A stretch of 64,000 nucleotides of DNA, from assembly GCA_003254925.1 (NCBI GenBank), contig QANZ01028400.1, positions 1 through 64,000 on the forward strand, read 5' to 3'. The stretch comes from Chamaecrista fasciculata (taxonomy: Eukaryota > Streptophyta > Magnoliopsida > Fabales > Fabaceae). The notes under the pieces were generated by a model that saw only the letters and a list, made by a program, of their open reading frames with translations, searched no databases and was not told where the DNA came from. A program made the position numbers and the translations under genes. Shown here piece after piece: positions 1 to 11,242 of this stretch (positions are counted from its first letter, which is position 1; the number at the start of each line of letters is the position of its first letter).

Positions 1-1831
1 GGAATTATACAACATATCCTTTGTAACTTAACATACAGAAACCATACTACATTCATCGAAGAAATTTTAAAAAGAATTTACTACTAAACAAATCTCACAG
101 AGAAAGACAGCCATCTTCTAACTTAAGATTAATACACAATGACAAGAATTATTAGCATCTATACACAATGACAAGACAGCCATCTACATTCATATCATGT
201 CTTTAAGTTTTAACTTCTCTGCCTGCCTGCTTGATACCCCAAATACATAAAAAGTAGAATAGTACAGTATTTGACATTCGTGTAAAATACAAGACAGAAA
301 TTTCTAGTTACATCTAAACGTGTATACTACATATAATATTATAATGTTTTTGTCTTGTCCTATTTCAAATTTGGACCAAATATTGGTAGATTGATGAAGC
401 TATACAGAACATGGCATATTTAATTAGGAAATGACATGTTATGATGCCAGTTTAATAAATTTACTTTTATTTGAATATGCATAGGTGCATTTTCAAGAAG
501 ACTGAACATTTATGGGAATAAAACATAAGATAACTGATTACTGAATGATAACATATACATTGAAAATAAAAATAGATTGANATTATTAATTACTACAGTA
601 GCTAATTTTAATTTTGAATCAATGTAAAATATAATTACAATAGTTAATGTTGTTCTATACCCAAAATCAAAAAACAGATCCTTATTGTATTAAAAAAAAA
701 AACAGATCCTTACAGTAAATATACTCATCGGGTTACACTATATATATCAAACATTTGAACCAGACTATTTAAATCCGAAACTAAAACAGTACAAGTGGCC
801 GGTTGGGAGATTATTAGAGGGCATCAAATGGTCCAATTAATGGTTGTTAATAAGAAAACAACAAATAAATCCAACACTTTTTTCTTCATTTTTTTACTAC
901 ATTCTTCTGATGATGATACATTATCATAAAGCATGTAATATATCAACACATGTACATAAATAACATATCCTAAAAGTTTAAACAACTTTATTTTTGATAA
1001 AAGGATGGGAGTTTATTAATATGGAGCAAATTATTTAGAGATTCTGGACTCTGTAGTTGACTTAGAATAAAAATACCACAATTACAGATCCAACTGCCAC
1101 CCGTGAGATTTAGGATTTATCCTTCTAATGCTAGAACTAAGTTGTCTGAAATGTAAGACTAAAAATAACTACCCGGCATCATAATACTACAATTAATGAT
1201 AATTTATAACAAAATGCAGAATTTGGTTATGAAAAAATACAGTTCCTTACTTCTGCCTCTGTCAATGCTGAGCTACCACCAGTAATGCCAAAATCACCTT
1301 CTCAGCAATGGATTTTGTATTAAAAGAGCTTGAATTTACAATAAGTATTTTGAGAAAGCTTCACATCACTAACCATCAAATAAAGCCCAAAATAGAAATA
1401 TTAGAAATTACAAATCAGTCTGGATATGCAGAAAATGGTTACTGTTCAGTCCTAAACAGATTAGGAAATTACAGACTACTCCCAAACATGCAGAGATAAT
1501 TACAAAACAGTCTTAGAACATTCAAGGAATTGCAAGATAGACTAATTTCTCATCATCATCATCATCATCATCTCATTGTGTAATCAACATACACTAATTT
1601 CTCCAATTTTGAAACTGTCAGTCAATGAGTTCTAGTGTTTTGAAACTCTCCATCAGAAGAAAATAGGCTTCATTGTACATTTGATTCCTCTGCCTTATTC
1701 AAAATAACATCACAAAACTCAATTTCTTTTGTAATTTTCTAACTGCTTTCTTTTCTTAATAACATATAAAAAGAAGTGTAAGAAAGAGTGAACTGCTTTC
1801 TCTATAAAAATGATTTTGATTAGGAACTGCT
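1..1831. other. Intergenic AT-rich sequence with no supported gene
   Basis: No long reading frame or recognisable protein is seen on either strand. There is an ambiguous base (n) at 581, a short CAT-repeat tract near 1550-1573, and one weak exon-like stretch on the minus strand at 1251-1300 listed separately. The small open frame at 1308-1499 has no recognisable motif and looks like chance. Confidence 0.5.
1251..1300 (-). other. Possible isolated exon of an unidentified gene
   Basis: Read on the minus strand, this 50-bp stretch follows an AG acceptor, encodes GDFGITGGSSALTEAE in one frame, and ends at a good donor (GTAAGG). The composition is more protein-like than the surrounding AT-rich DNA. 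I found no partner exons that join in frame within the window, and I do not recognise the protein. It could be an exon of a gene whose other exons lie outside, a pseudogene scrap, or chance. Confidence 0.2.
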
Positions 1832-1836
1832 TTCTC

Positions 1837-2064
1837 AGTTAAAGCAAAAGGGTAGTCTTGTATTTACAGTATTATTATAGCTGATATTTGTATTGACAGC
1901 ATTGTGCATATTAGCTGTATAGAGTAGGTCCCACATTGTATTCTGGATTCTTCCAATTCTGTTGTAACGAATTGTGTATTCATTCCTATATATAACAATG
2001 CTCTGAGGTATAAGAGAATTACCCAGAATTATTCATCTTGCTGTATTTTTGTCTTTTTCTAACT
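1837..2064 (+). repeat. 5' LTR of Copia-1
   Basis: 228 bp, beginning AGTTAAAGC and ending TTCTAACT, so the termini are the inverted repeat AGTTA/TAACT rather than the usual TG/CA. The primer-binding site begins at the next base. A TATA-like stretch (CCTATATATAACA) near 1986-1998 is a plausible LTR promoter. Confidence 0.95.
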
Positions 2065-2076
2065 TGGTATCAGAGC
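2065..2076 (+). promoter_or_regulatory. Primer-binding site of Copia-1
   Basis: TGGTATCAGAGC is the classic plant initiator-Met tRNA primer-binding sequence and lies immediately after the 5' LTR. Confidence 0.95.
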
Positions 2077-2079
2077 AAC

Positions 2080-5000
2080 ATGGCAACCCTACCTTCCGCT
2101 TCCTCTACCACTACTCCCGCCGCCACAGCGGTGTCCTCACCACCGTCCGCTATTGCCTTGCCGCCGAGTGCTCGTTCATGTCCTCTGTTCAGCTCTTCTG
2201 CCCAGACTACCTCCGTCAAGTTGGATCGGGGGAACTACATGTTCTGGGAGTCCATCGTTCTTCCACTTGTCGAAGGCAACTGTCTTCTTCACCATATTGA
2301 TGGCAGCGGTCAAGCTCCGCCGCGCCTCACTGCTGATGGCACACCCAATCCTGCATATGTGGAATGGCGTCACGTCGATCGTCTTCTCCTTGGTTGGCTC
2401 CGGAACTCCATGACCCAGGATGTTGGGACGAATCTCATGCACTGTCAAACTGCAAAATCGCTGTGGGATGCTGCCCGCACGCTTACTTGTGCCGCTACTA
2501 AGTCTCGTATGATGTTCCACAAGGTGGAGCTCAATCAGATCAAAAAACAGGGCATGAAAATGGAGGATTATCTTGCTCGGATTAAGTTTCTTTCTGACCA
2601 GTTATCTCTTGCAGGAGCACCTGTCTCTACTAGGGACTTGGTTTTACATACTCTAGGTGGTCTTGACTCTGATTATAATGCTGCGGTGTTTAGTCTCAAC
2701 CATGAACATGACTTGACATGGGAAGAACTACATTCTGAGTTGCTTGCTTTTGAGAGCAGATTGGAACAAGTGCAGCAAATGTCCAATCTCTCTATTCAGC
2801 CTAGTGTCAACATGGCCCAAAAGGATGATGCTGATGCTCGTTCCTCTCCTAATTTCTGGCGTGGTTCGAGAGGGTCACGTGGAAGGCGTGGTTCTCGAGG
2901 TCGCAGAGGCAATTTTAACAACTATGGGAACAATAATCAGTCCGGAGGCTCACGTCCGTACTGCCATCTGTGTGAACGTCATGGTCACACTATTCTGAAC
3001 TGTTATAATCGCTTTGATAGGAACTTTCAGCCTCCCTCTATGAATAATAGAGGTTCTCATGTTAATTTTACTCCACAAGCTATGGTAGCTGCTAACAATT
3101 TCATTCCACAGGCTATGACAGCTACACCTCAGGTTGTGGCAGATCCTACATGGTACTTTGACAGTGGTGCCACGCATCATGTGACTCCACATTCAGCACA
3201 CCTTGATAGCTACATTCCAGGTAACATGTCTCTTTATACATGTACTGGTGATAGAACTCAGGTTACAGGAATTGGTACCTCTGTTTTACATTCGCCTCAT
3301 GCTAGTCTTATGCTTAGAGATGTTCTAGTTGTACCTGCTGCCACTAAAAATCTGCTTAGTGTTCAACGTCTGGCCAGAGATAATTCTATTCATGTTGATT
3401 TTACTGACTCTTCTTGCACTGTGAAGGACACGATGACCCAACAGCCACTAGTGCACGGGACCTCCAGCCACGGAATGTACAGGGTGAATAGTGTTTCTCC
3501 TCCTTTGGCGCATGCTTGTCTTGCTGAAGCTTCAAAAGAACAAGAAGAATTTAATAAATGGCATTGTAAATTGGGTCATCCTAGTGATAGGATTCTCAAA
3601 CAAATATTATCCAAATGTAATTTGAAGTTTCCAAACTCTACTGTTGTATGTCAAGCATGCCAATTTGGCAAATCAAAATTGTTACCATTTACAAAATCAG
3701 TCTCTCAGTCCCTTGTGCCACTCGAATTGATACATACTGATTTATGGGGTCCCTCACCAACACAGTCAGTACATGGCTATAGATATTATATCTTGTTCAT
3801 TGATGATTGTAGTAGGTACACATGGATATATCCACTTAAGCATAAAGGAGAGGCAATTAGTGCCTTCAATATCTTTAAGGCATATGTTGAGAATAGGTTG
3901 AATTCTAAAATTAAAATACTGAGATGTGATAATGGTGCAGAGTACAAGCCTTTTGTTCCAATTTGTCAAAGTGCTGGAATTGAAATGCAACTTACATGTC
4001 CATACACCTCAGAGCAAAACGGACGTGCCGAGAGAAAGCACCGTCATGTGGTAGAGATGGGTTTAACGTTGTTAGCTCAGGCAAACCTTCCATTGACGTA
4101 TTGGTTTGAATCTTTTCAGACGGCTGTACATCTAATTAACAGGCTTCCTACACCGATTTTGAAAGACTCATCACCTCTTTTTCAGCTGTTCAAGGAAGAA
4201 CCTGATTATTCGGCATTGCAAGTGTTTGGTTGCGCCTGCTATCCATGCTTGAAACCATTTAATGCTCACAAATTCCAGTATCACAGTCAGCTCTGCGTTT
4301 ATTTGGGACCGGCTCCTCAACAGAAAGGTCATCGATGCCTAAGTTCAACAGGAAGGATATATGTTTCGCGGCATGTGATTTTTGATCCAAAAATATTCCC
4401 CTGTAAGGAGGGGTTCTTAAACAAACGAAATTCTTCTGTCGAGAATGAGTGTGTGTTGCCCTTTATAATTTCTCCTCAAACTTATGGAAAACAGATCTCG
4501 TCGAGTGAACAGAGGCCAACGGCTACAATACAAAATGAAGACTCAACTGAAGATGGTGATAAGACTGCCAACGGATCTATTTCAACGCCATCTCATCAGT
4601 CAAACTTGCCAACTGGACCTATTTCTTCGCCACAACACACCCCCTTGCTGCCACATGATATTAATTATCAAGATTCATCTTCAACCTCACATGACAACTT
4701 AAGTGACTCACGTGACTTGGTGTTACATGAAGCAAGTGGGCCTTTGTTCAATAATCAAGCCCAATCTCCACCAAATGAACCCCCTCGGCATGTTATGGTC
4801 ACGCGGGCCCAAGTTGGCATACATAAACCTAAGTTACCTTATATAGGCACTATTGAAGCTAAAATTTCAGATTCAATTGATTTTCGTGAGCCGCGAAGTG
4901 TAACAGAGGCACTTTCTTCTTCACAATGGAGACACGCCATGGAAGCAGAGTTTCAAGCTCTGAAGAAAAATAGAACGTGGGTGCTTGTGCCGAGGTCTAG

Positions 5001-6450
5001 TTCTCACAAGTTGGTTGACTGCAAATGGGTATTCAAGATAAAATACAACACAGATGGATCGATTCTCAAGCATAAAGCTCGACTGGTCGCTAAAGGATTT
5101 CAACAAGTTCCTGGTGTGGATTTTGGTGAAACCTTCAGTCCCGTGATAAAGGCAACCACAGTTCGCATTATCCTCACCCTTGCTGTTACATTCGGGTGGC
5201 AGGTACGTCAGTTAGATGTCAATAATGCGTTCCTGAATGGATATTTACAGGAGACTGTTTTTATGAAACAACCAGAGGGGTTTGAAGACTCTATGAAACC
5301 TACGCATGTGTGCAAGCTAGTGAAAGCTCTGTATGGGCTCAAGCAAGCACCCCGAGCTTGGTTCGATAGACTGAGAAATACACTTTTGAGTTGGGGATTT
5401 CAGAGTTCAAAATGTGATGTATCTCTGTTTTATCTGAAAAATAAATCTCTGACTATTTTTATATTAATTTATGTGGATGATATTTTGGTGACTGGGAATG
5501 ATCCAACTTTTCTAAGTCAGTTTGTGAGCAAACTCAATACAATGTTCTCTCTGAAGGATTTGGGTTCATTAAGTTACTTTCTTGGCATTGAAGTTCAGAG
5601 AAACAGTTGTGGCATGTTTCTGAGTCAGGAAAAATACATCAGTGATCTTCTTGATAGATTCAAAATGACGAACTGTGCAGCTGTGCCAACCCCGATGGTG
5701 ACTGGAAGAAAGTTCTCGGCAAGTGATGGCGAACCTATGTCAGATCCGTATCTCTATCGAAAAGCTATAGGTTCTTTGCAGTATTTAACAACCACTAGAC
5801 CTGATATAGCTTTTTCAGTTAATAAGCTAAGTCAGTTTCTTTCACATCCCACTGATACTCATTTTCAAGGAGTAAAAAGGATCTTTCGGTATCTGAAAGG
5901 AACCAAGCATGTAAGTCTTCACATCAAACCAGTTTCATTGTTTAGACTAGTGGCCTTTACAGATGCCGATTGGGCCACTGATACAGATGACAGACGATCA
6001 ATGGGTGGCATGTGCACGTATTTGGGGGATACTTTGTTGTCATGGTCTTCACGTAAGCAAAAGGTTGTGTCCAGATCAAGTGCAGAGTCTGAATACAGAG
6101 CTCTTGCTGACAGTGCTGCAGAGGTTCGTTGGATTGTTTCACTTCTTACTGAGCTTGGAATTCATCTTAAACAGCCTTCTATGATCTGGTGTGATAACCT
6201 TAGTGCAAAGGCTCTTGCAACGAATCCAGTGCAACATGCTCGGAGCAAGCACATAGAGATAGATGTTCACTTTGTGCGTGATATGATTCTAGCTGGAGAA
6301 ATAGACGTGAGTTATGTTCCTTCTTCTCTGCAAGTTGCAGATTGTTTCACAAAGGCACTGACTCAAAATGACTTTGAGAAGAATAGAGATAAGCTTGGTT
6401 TAAGAACAACCCCCTTGAGGTTGAAAGGGAGAGTTAAAGCAAAAGGGTAG
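2080..6450 (+). CDS. Copia gag-pol polyprotein, intact
   Basis: The frame could open further upstream, but the first ATG after the primer-binding site is at 2080, giving 1456 residues. Gag comes first, with an Arg/Gly-rich stretch and a CCHC zinc knuckle from C295 (CHLCERHGHTILNC). The aspartic protease motif DSGA is at D361. Integrase follows, with its His/Cys region (HCKLGH, CQACQFGK) and acidic residues near D554, D617 and E651. Reverse transcriptase carries YVDD at 1131-1134, and RNase H begins around D1295 (TDADW) with SRSSAESEYRA. No stop or frameshift interrupts it. The stop codon lies 17-19 bases inside the 3' LTR, so the last seven codons (six residues and the stop) come wholly or partly from LTR sequence. 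The product copies and integrates the element's RNA in virus-like particles. Confidence 0.95.
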   Translation: MATLPSASSTTTPAATAVSSPPSAIALPPSARSCPLFSSSAQTTSVKLDRGNYMFWESIVLPLVEGNCLLHHIDGSGQAPPRLTADGTPNPAYVEWRHVDRLLLGWLRNSMTQDVGTNLMHCQTAKSLWDAARTLTCAATKSRMMFHKVELNQIKKQGMKMEDYLARIKFLSDQLSLAGAPVSTRDLVLHTLGGLDSDYNAAVFSLNHEHDLTWEELHSELLAFESRLEQVQQMSNLSIQPSVNMAQKDDADARSSPNFWRGSRGSRGRRGSRGRRGNFNNYGNNNQSGGSRPYCHLCERHGHTILNCYNRFDRNFQPPSMNNRGSHVNFTPQAMVAANNFIPQAMTATPQVVADPTWYFDSGATHHVTPHSAHLDSYIPGNMSLYTCTGDRTQVTGIGTSVLHSPHASLMLRDVLVVPAATKNLLSVQRLARDNSIHVDFTDSSCTVKDTMTQQPLVHGTSSHGMYRVNSVSPPLAHACLAEASKEQEEFNKWHCKLGHPSDRILKQILSKCNLKFPNSTVVCQACQFGKSKLLPFTKSVSQSLVPLELIHTDLWGPSPTQSVHGYRYYILFIDDCSRYTWIYPLKHKGEAISAFNIFKAYVENRLNSKIKILRCDNGAEYKPFVPICQSAGIEMQLTCPYTSEQNGRAERKHRHVVEMGLTLLAQANLPLTYWFESFQTAVHLINRLPTPILKDSSPLFQLFKEEPDYSALQVFGCACYPCLKPFNAHKFQYHSQLCVYLGPAPQQKGHRCLSSTGRIYVSRHVIFDPKIFPCKEGFLNKRNSSVENECVLPFIISPQTYGKQISSSEQRPTATIQNEDSTEDGDKTANGSISTPSHQSNLPTGPISSPQHTPLLPHDINYQDSSSTSHDNLSDSRDLVLHEASGPLFNNQAQSPPNEPPRHVMVTRAQVGIHKPKLPYIGTIEAKISDSIDFREPRSVTEALSSSQWRHAMEAEFQALKKNRTWVLVPRSSSHKLVDCKWVFKIKYNTDGSILKHKARLVAKGFQQVPGVDFGETFSPVIKATTVRIILTLAVTFGWQVRQLDVNNAFLNGYLQETVFMKQPEGFEDSMKPTHVCKLVKALYGLKQAPRAWFDRLRNTLLSWGFQSSKCDVSLFYLKNKSLTIFILIYVDDILVTGNDPTFLSQFVSKLNTMFSLKDLGSLSYFLGIEVQRNSCGMFLSQEKYISDLLDRFKMTNCAAVPTPMVTGRKFSASDGEPMSDPYLYRKAIGSLQYLTTTRPDIAFSVNKLSQFLSHPTDTHFQGVKRIFRYLKGTKHVSLHIKPVSLFRLVAFTDADWATDTDDRRSMGGMCTYLGDTLLSWSSRKQKVVSRSSAESEYRALADSAAEVRWIVSLLTELGIHLKQPSMIWCDNLSAKALATNPVQHARSKHIEIDVHFVRDMILAGEIDVSYVPSSLQVADCFTKALTQNDFEKNRDKLGLRTTPLRLKGRVKAKG

Positions 6451-6659
6451 TCTTGTATTTACAGTATTATTATAGCTGATATTTGTATTGACAGCATTGT
6501 GCATATTAGCTGTATAGAGTAGGTCCCACATTGTATTCTGGATTCTTCCAATTCTGTTGTAACGAATTGTGTATTCATTCCTATATATAACAATGCTCTG
6601 AGGTATAAGAGAATTACCCAGAATTATTCATCTTGCTGTATTTTTGTCTTTTTCTAACT
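6432..6659 (+). repeat. 3' LTR of Copia-1
   Basis: 228 bp, matching the 5' LTR base for base by eye. It contains the end of the gag-pol frame (stop at 6448-6450) and is followed by the target duplication TTCTC. Confidence 0.95.
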
Positions 6660-6664
6660 TTCTC

Positions 6665-8340
6665 TAACTTCTCGCTTTCACATTCACCTATTTCTTTCAT
6701 ATTTAATAAATTACGAATGGTCAAATATCAGACTTTGAAATTCAAAGTACTGAATCCTTATGCCATTTGACAATTATGCCAACTCAAAGTACCAAAATTA
6801 TCTAATTCAAAGTACCTCTTTCACATAGCCACACCCCCCCACTACTCACACTATACTAGTATTACTAATACTATACTCTATACATATGACCCCACACCCA
6901 CTCACCCAGCCTACCCTAATAATACTAATATTAATCTCTTGCATCCTCAAAGGGGCTCTTATTATTAATGTGAAAGGCCTGCTAGGCTGCAAATAATTAA
7001 ATGGGAAAAAATATGACTCACACAACGTGCTTTGCTTCTTCTGCTACACTACTTATCAAGTATCAACCAAATACAGTTTAAACGGACATAAATATATAGA
7101 TATTTTGGTTCACTACGTACCTATATTTTATATACATCACTTGATTGGTTTAGTTCAATACTGGCCTTACATAACTGTGCAAGGGGTAAGGGACTAATAA
7201 TTGAAGGTTGAGTAAACCGAAAATGATGTGCAAATTCCAGTGGTTAATGAATGGACATATAATGACAATGGAGTTCTTTAAAAAAAAAAAACGTTAAAAT
7301 GGGTCAGTTTGGCTCATCATGGCTAACCACAGTCAGGTTGTTTAAAAAAAGTAATGAACCATTGTCAAATGGTAATTTTGGTACTTTGAATTAGATTCAA
7401 AGCACTGGAAAGAAGAGTACAGTAAGAACTGCAATTTTACACTTATGCCAACTCAAAGTACTGAATCCTTTCAGCTGCTACACATTATCTAGAATATACA
7501 CCAACCTTGACTTCTTCAGAACTCTTGTTTCAACATCTCAGACTAATATTATCCTATATATCTTTCCTTCTATATCCTATATTTTAGCTTTCTTAACTTT
7601 GGGCCCAAAGAAAAAATAATAATAATCCTCAACTATCTAGGCAGTTCTTACTCATATAGTCTGTGACATATTGAAAAGAAGCACTGACAACTAGTTGCCC
7701 AGCACTATGTTCTCTTCAACCCAACTTGACAAAACACCAAAACAACTAGTTGCCCAGCAAGTGTGTACTCAGTTTCTTAGTTGGTTAAAAAGTGAAAACT
7801 GAAACAACCTGATTGACAAGAAAGTTTTAGTGATGGAGGTATGTATGTAATACTGGGTTTGAGATGACATCCTTCATCCTTCATCCTTGTATGAGTTTGA
7901 AATTCTGGTAGGGATTCCTGGATATGTATTTGGTTGGTGGAAAGAGGAACCTAGTCTGTTGTCTAAATTGAGCTTGTTGATCTGAATTGACTGATTTTGA
8001 ATGTGCATTTTATTGGTATCTCCCTACAAGAACTCCGCTGACCACGTTTTGACTCATTCTTTATTAGGCTGAATTTATCCTAGAAAAGCCCAAAGTCCTT
8101 GCCCTGTTCCTGTTTCCTCCCTGCACACATTGAATCTGGCCTGGAACTAATATATCCAAACTAAGATTGATTTCTTCATTCTTACATAAACGAAGACTTA
8201 GGAATTTCAGTTCATCTTCAACCCTAGGGTCTCACTCAGTTGTTCAAACTTTGAAGTAAATGTTTCACTTGTTCCCAATTTAATAACTATACTACTGACT
8301 TTGAAGTAAATGAAGGGAACGCTTACCGGAATGGAAATCG
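6665..8340. other. Intergenic sequence without recognised genes
   Basis: AT-rich DNA without a convincing reading frame. A phrase around 'caactcaaagtac' and 'tactttgaatta' recurs at 6735-6815 and 7365-7460 in both orientations, which hints at an old degraded inverted-repeat element, but no ends or target duplication can be fixed. Confidence 0.45.
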
Positions 8341-8347
8341 AAACCAG

Positions 8348-8874
8348 TTAGTGATGCTTCTTCGTGCTTCTTCGTCTGCCTCTTCGTCTGAACACAAATC
8401 GTCTGCCTCTTCGTCTGAACACAAAATCGGACCAATAATTACACAAAATCGGAGATAGAAACGAAGAAGAAGAAGGGGAAACGATGATGCTTACCGGCGA
8501 CTGTGGATGCTTCTTCGTCTCTGCAAACACAAAATCGGAGAAGGAAGAAGTGAAATTTGATAGCGCCAAAGTGAGATAATGTTTAGGGTTTGGCAAAAAT
8601 GTTAGCGGATTGAAACTAGAAGTGAAATTTTAGGGACTGAAATTAGCGGCAACCATTAGCGGGAGAATGAAAAATGAAATTAGCGGCAACCAAAGTGAGA
8701 TGAAGCGAGAAGAAGAAGGTGTCGCGCGCTAGCTTTGAAGCGAGAAGAAGGAAGGCTGAATTTGGCGATGCTCACTCGGCGGTTGATTAAAACCGCCTCT
8801 AGTTTCATTAGCGTCGGCGGTTTTCCAAAACCGCCCCTAGAAAACCGCCGGGAAATGGCACATTTGTGGTAGTG
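8348..8874. mobile_element. Right-end fragment of a CACTA DNA transposon
   Basis: The stretch ends ...TTTGTGGTAGTG at 8874, so on the minus strand it begins CACTACCACAAATG, the hallmark terminus of CACTA elements. Just inside are repeated GGCGGTTTT/AACCGCC motifs (8778-8850), typical of subterminal repeats. Farther left is a TCTTCGTC-rich repeat. No matching left terminus was found upstream, so the left boundary is arbitrary. The end abuts LINE sequence directly. Confidence 0.7.
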
Positions 8875-11030
8875 AGAAAGAGGTGTTCACTATCTTCATT
8901 GTCGTAATCACAAAAGATACAGCCCCCTAAATGGGCATATGATGTCATTTGAGGATATCCATTGTCGGTAAGGCATTATTTAGGAGTCGCCAAGCGAAGA
9001 GGAGTATCCTAGGGGGAACTTTAATCTTCCAGAAAGCATCCCAGTGAAGGCCAAGCCTCTCGCTAGACGCCAAGGCTGCTTGATTTGAGAGCAGCCGGGA
9101 GTAGCCTGCAGCCACAGAGTAGTTACCATTAGGGGAACCGGCTCAAATAAGTTGATCTGGACCATCTGTGAAAGAGAGAGGAGTCTTCATAATGTCATCA
9201 GCAGTAGTCGAATCAAAACATTGAAGAATCTTTGTTCTATCCCAACCACCTTGGGCCGAGGAACGAAGGTCACTAACCCGCTGGAAGTTAGCCGATAGGG
9301 GAAGCAAGGGTCGCCACCAAAACTTAGAACCAATTGGAATTTGATGCCCAGAGCCAACGCTCCATTTGAGATGATAAAAAATAAGGCTGCTCTGTGTGCT
9401 AATACCCTTCCATACCCGTGACGGTTGGGTGGTTAGAACCATGTCATTTTCCAAGGAACCATGAAAGTATTTACCAATGATCCAACGACTAGTTAAGGAA
9501 GTCGGATGTTGGTATATATTCCATAATTGCTTAGCTAAAAGGGCTTGGTTAGTAAGAGAGAAACGCCGAAAACCCAAACCATCCTGTTTCTTGGGCCGAC
9601 AAAGATTCGCGTTGGCTGACAAGTGCATTTTTGGCCGATCCTGCTTGAAACCCCAGAAGAAATGGGCAATAACAGAGTCAAACTTTTGGGCCGTATAAAG
9701 GGGGAGTTTAAAAACAGACATCTGATAGAGGGGAAGACTTTGCAAAACAGAAGTTGCAAGCGTCAGACGTCCAGCCTGTGAGAGCAATTTAGACTTCCAC
9801 CCAAATAACTTGGTATTAAAACGATCCAGGAGTTCATTAAAAAGATCCGTCGGTTTGGTATCATGATCTAGAGTGGACCTCAAGTAGCGCCCTAAGGACG
9901 GTGCATAACTTACCCCAAAACAAGAAGCGAGTAGACGCTTATGAAGCCTGGGAACACTGGTGGGAGAAAATAATTCGTGATTTTGACTTATTAATATCCT
10001 GCCCTGCAATTCTTGCATAATGGTGAAGCGTCTCTGCAACGGTTTGGCAAGAGTCCATTATGGGTTGAAAGAAAAGGATGACATCATCAGCGTACATAAG
10101 ATGAGTAACAGCAGGGCACCGGCCACCAAAGGAGATTCCTTTAATTTTCTTCTGACCTTCCAACTTTAAAAGCATACACGACAACACATTAGCACAAAAA
10201 ATGAAAAGATATGGAGAAAGCGGGTCACCCTGACGAAGGCCACACTGAGGAAGGAAATGACCAGTCGCCTGACCATTGAGAAGAAGAGTGTATGAAACAG
10301 ACCGAACAGAGTTCATTAATAGACATATCCAATGAGTCAGGAATTGCATTATGTTAAGAACAGCCTCAAGAAAATTCAAGAGATTTTGTCATAAGCCTTT
10401 GCAATGTCCAATTTAAGGGCACACCAATGCTTCTTCCTCTTCTTATTACTCTGAATGAAGGTCATCAACTCCGAAGCCAAGATGATGTTATCAGTGATCG
10501 ACCGTCCCTTAATGAAGCCATTTTGGAAGGGCGTGATTACTTTATCCATCAGAGGTTGAAGTCTGTTGACAAGACACTTCGAAATAATCTTATAGACCGT
10601 ATTGCAAAGACCTATGGGCCTGAAGTCTTTAAAAGTATTAGGCACATAAATCTTCGAGATGAGGGTTATGAGTGTCTTATTCAATTCCTTCAACAAATGA
10701 CCTCTTGTGAGGAAGGAGAGAACCACATGAGAGACATCAGACTTCACAATATCCCAGTAGTGATGAAAAAACAAAGCAGGGAATCCATCAGGACCTGGCG
10801 CCTTATCTCCTTTGATCTGTGAGATAGCCACATCAATATCCTGTTGCGTGAAAGGCTGTGAGAGCCAAAATAAATCTTCTTGCTATAAAGATGGTATCTG
10901 GACATCCCTGAGATCTTCAACAATGTCGGAGATCGGAAGGTCATCCTGACGGGAGTAAATATTTGCGAAGTAATCTTTCGCCATTTGTTCAATCTGAGGA
11001 TAATCATCTATCCATCTTCCAGAGGCTACC
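8875..11030 (-). pseudogene. Decayed L1-type LINE (reverse transcriptase), truncated at both ends
   Basis: Read on the minus strand, successive frames give a plant non-LTR reverse transcriptase. Near 10800-10790 is DKAPGPDGFPALFF, near 10640 FRPIGLCNTVYKIISK, near 10250 GLRQGDPLSPYLFIF, and near 10100 the catalytic YADD. A C-terminal region follows (9143-10039) and a zf-RVT-like CIFCDYDNEDSEHLFL ends at the CACTA junction. Frames break near 10375 (shift or stop after AKAYDKIS) and near 9940-10040, so the element is dead. The endonuclease region is missing: the sequence stops near 11030, where the duplicated block begins within a shared GACACAATTGTC. Confidence 0.9.
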
Positions 11031-11242
11031 CGAATCTGGGTGACACAATTGTCCTAGTATATATCATCACCTTAAATTTTATTATACTTGAGTTTATAAG
11101 CTTGTTAAGCTACTATTTTCACCTAGAATATATCGTAATAAAAAAGTTTCAAGTAATCAATGCTGATAACAATTATAGGTAAAAACATTAAAAATGAATA
11201 TATAAGCTCTAAACAAATCACAAACTTAAACTTTATTAATTT

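Larger units (their letters stand above)
1837..6659 (+). mobile_element. Complete Ty1/Copia LTR retrotransposon, apparently young
   Basis: The element has two 228-bp LTRs that I read as identical, flanked by the same 5-bp target duplication TTCTC at 1832-1836 and 6660-6664. The primer-binding site TGGTATCAGAGC (2065-2076), matching the initiator-Met tRNA 3' end, follows the 5' LTR directly. A purine-rich tract (TTGAAAGGGAG, 6421-6431) precedes the 3' LTR. One uninterrupted gag-pol frame fills the interior. Domain order protease, integrase, RT, RNase H defines Copia. Identical LTRs and an open frame suggest a recent insertion. The lineage within Copia is not certain. Confidence 0.97.

Noticed and set aside
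1308..1499. Short plus-strand open frame of 63 codons
   Set aside because: No motif, no upstream gene signals, and AT-rich codon use like the background.
8348..8596. Minus-strand frame with RRRGRRFVFRRRGRR
   Set aside because: It is translation of the TCTTCGTC repeat in CACTA subterminal DNA, not a protein family.
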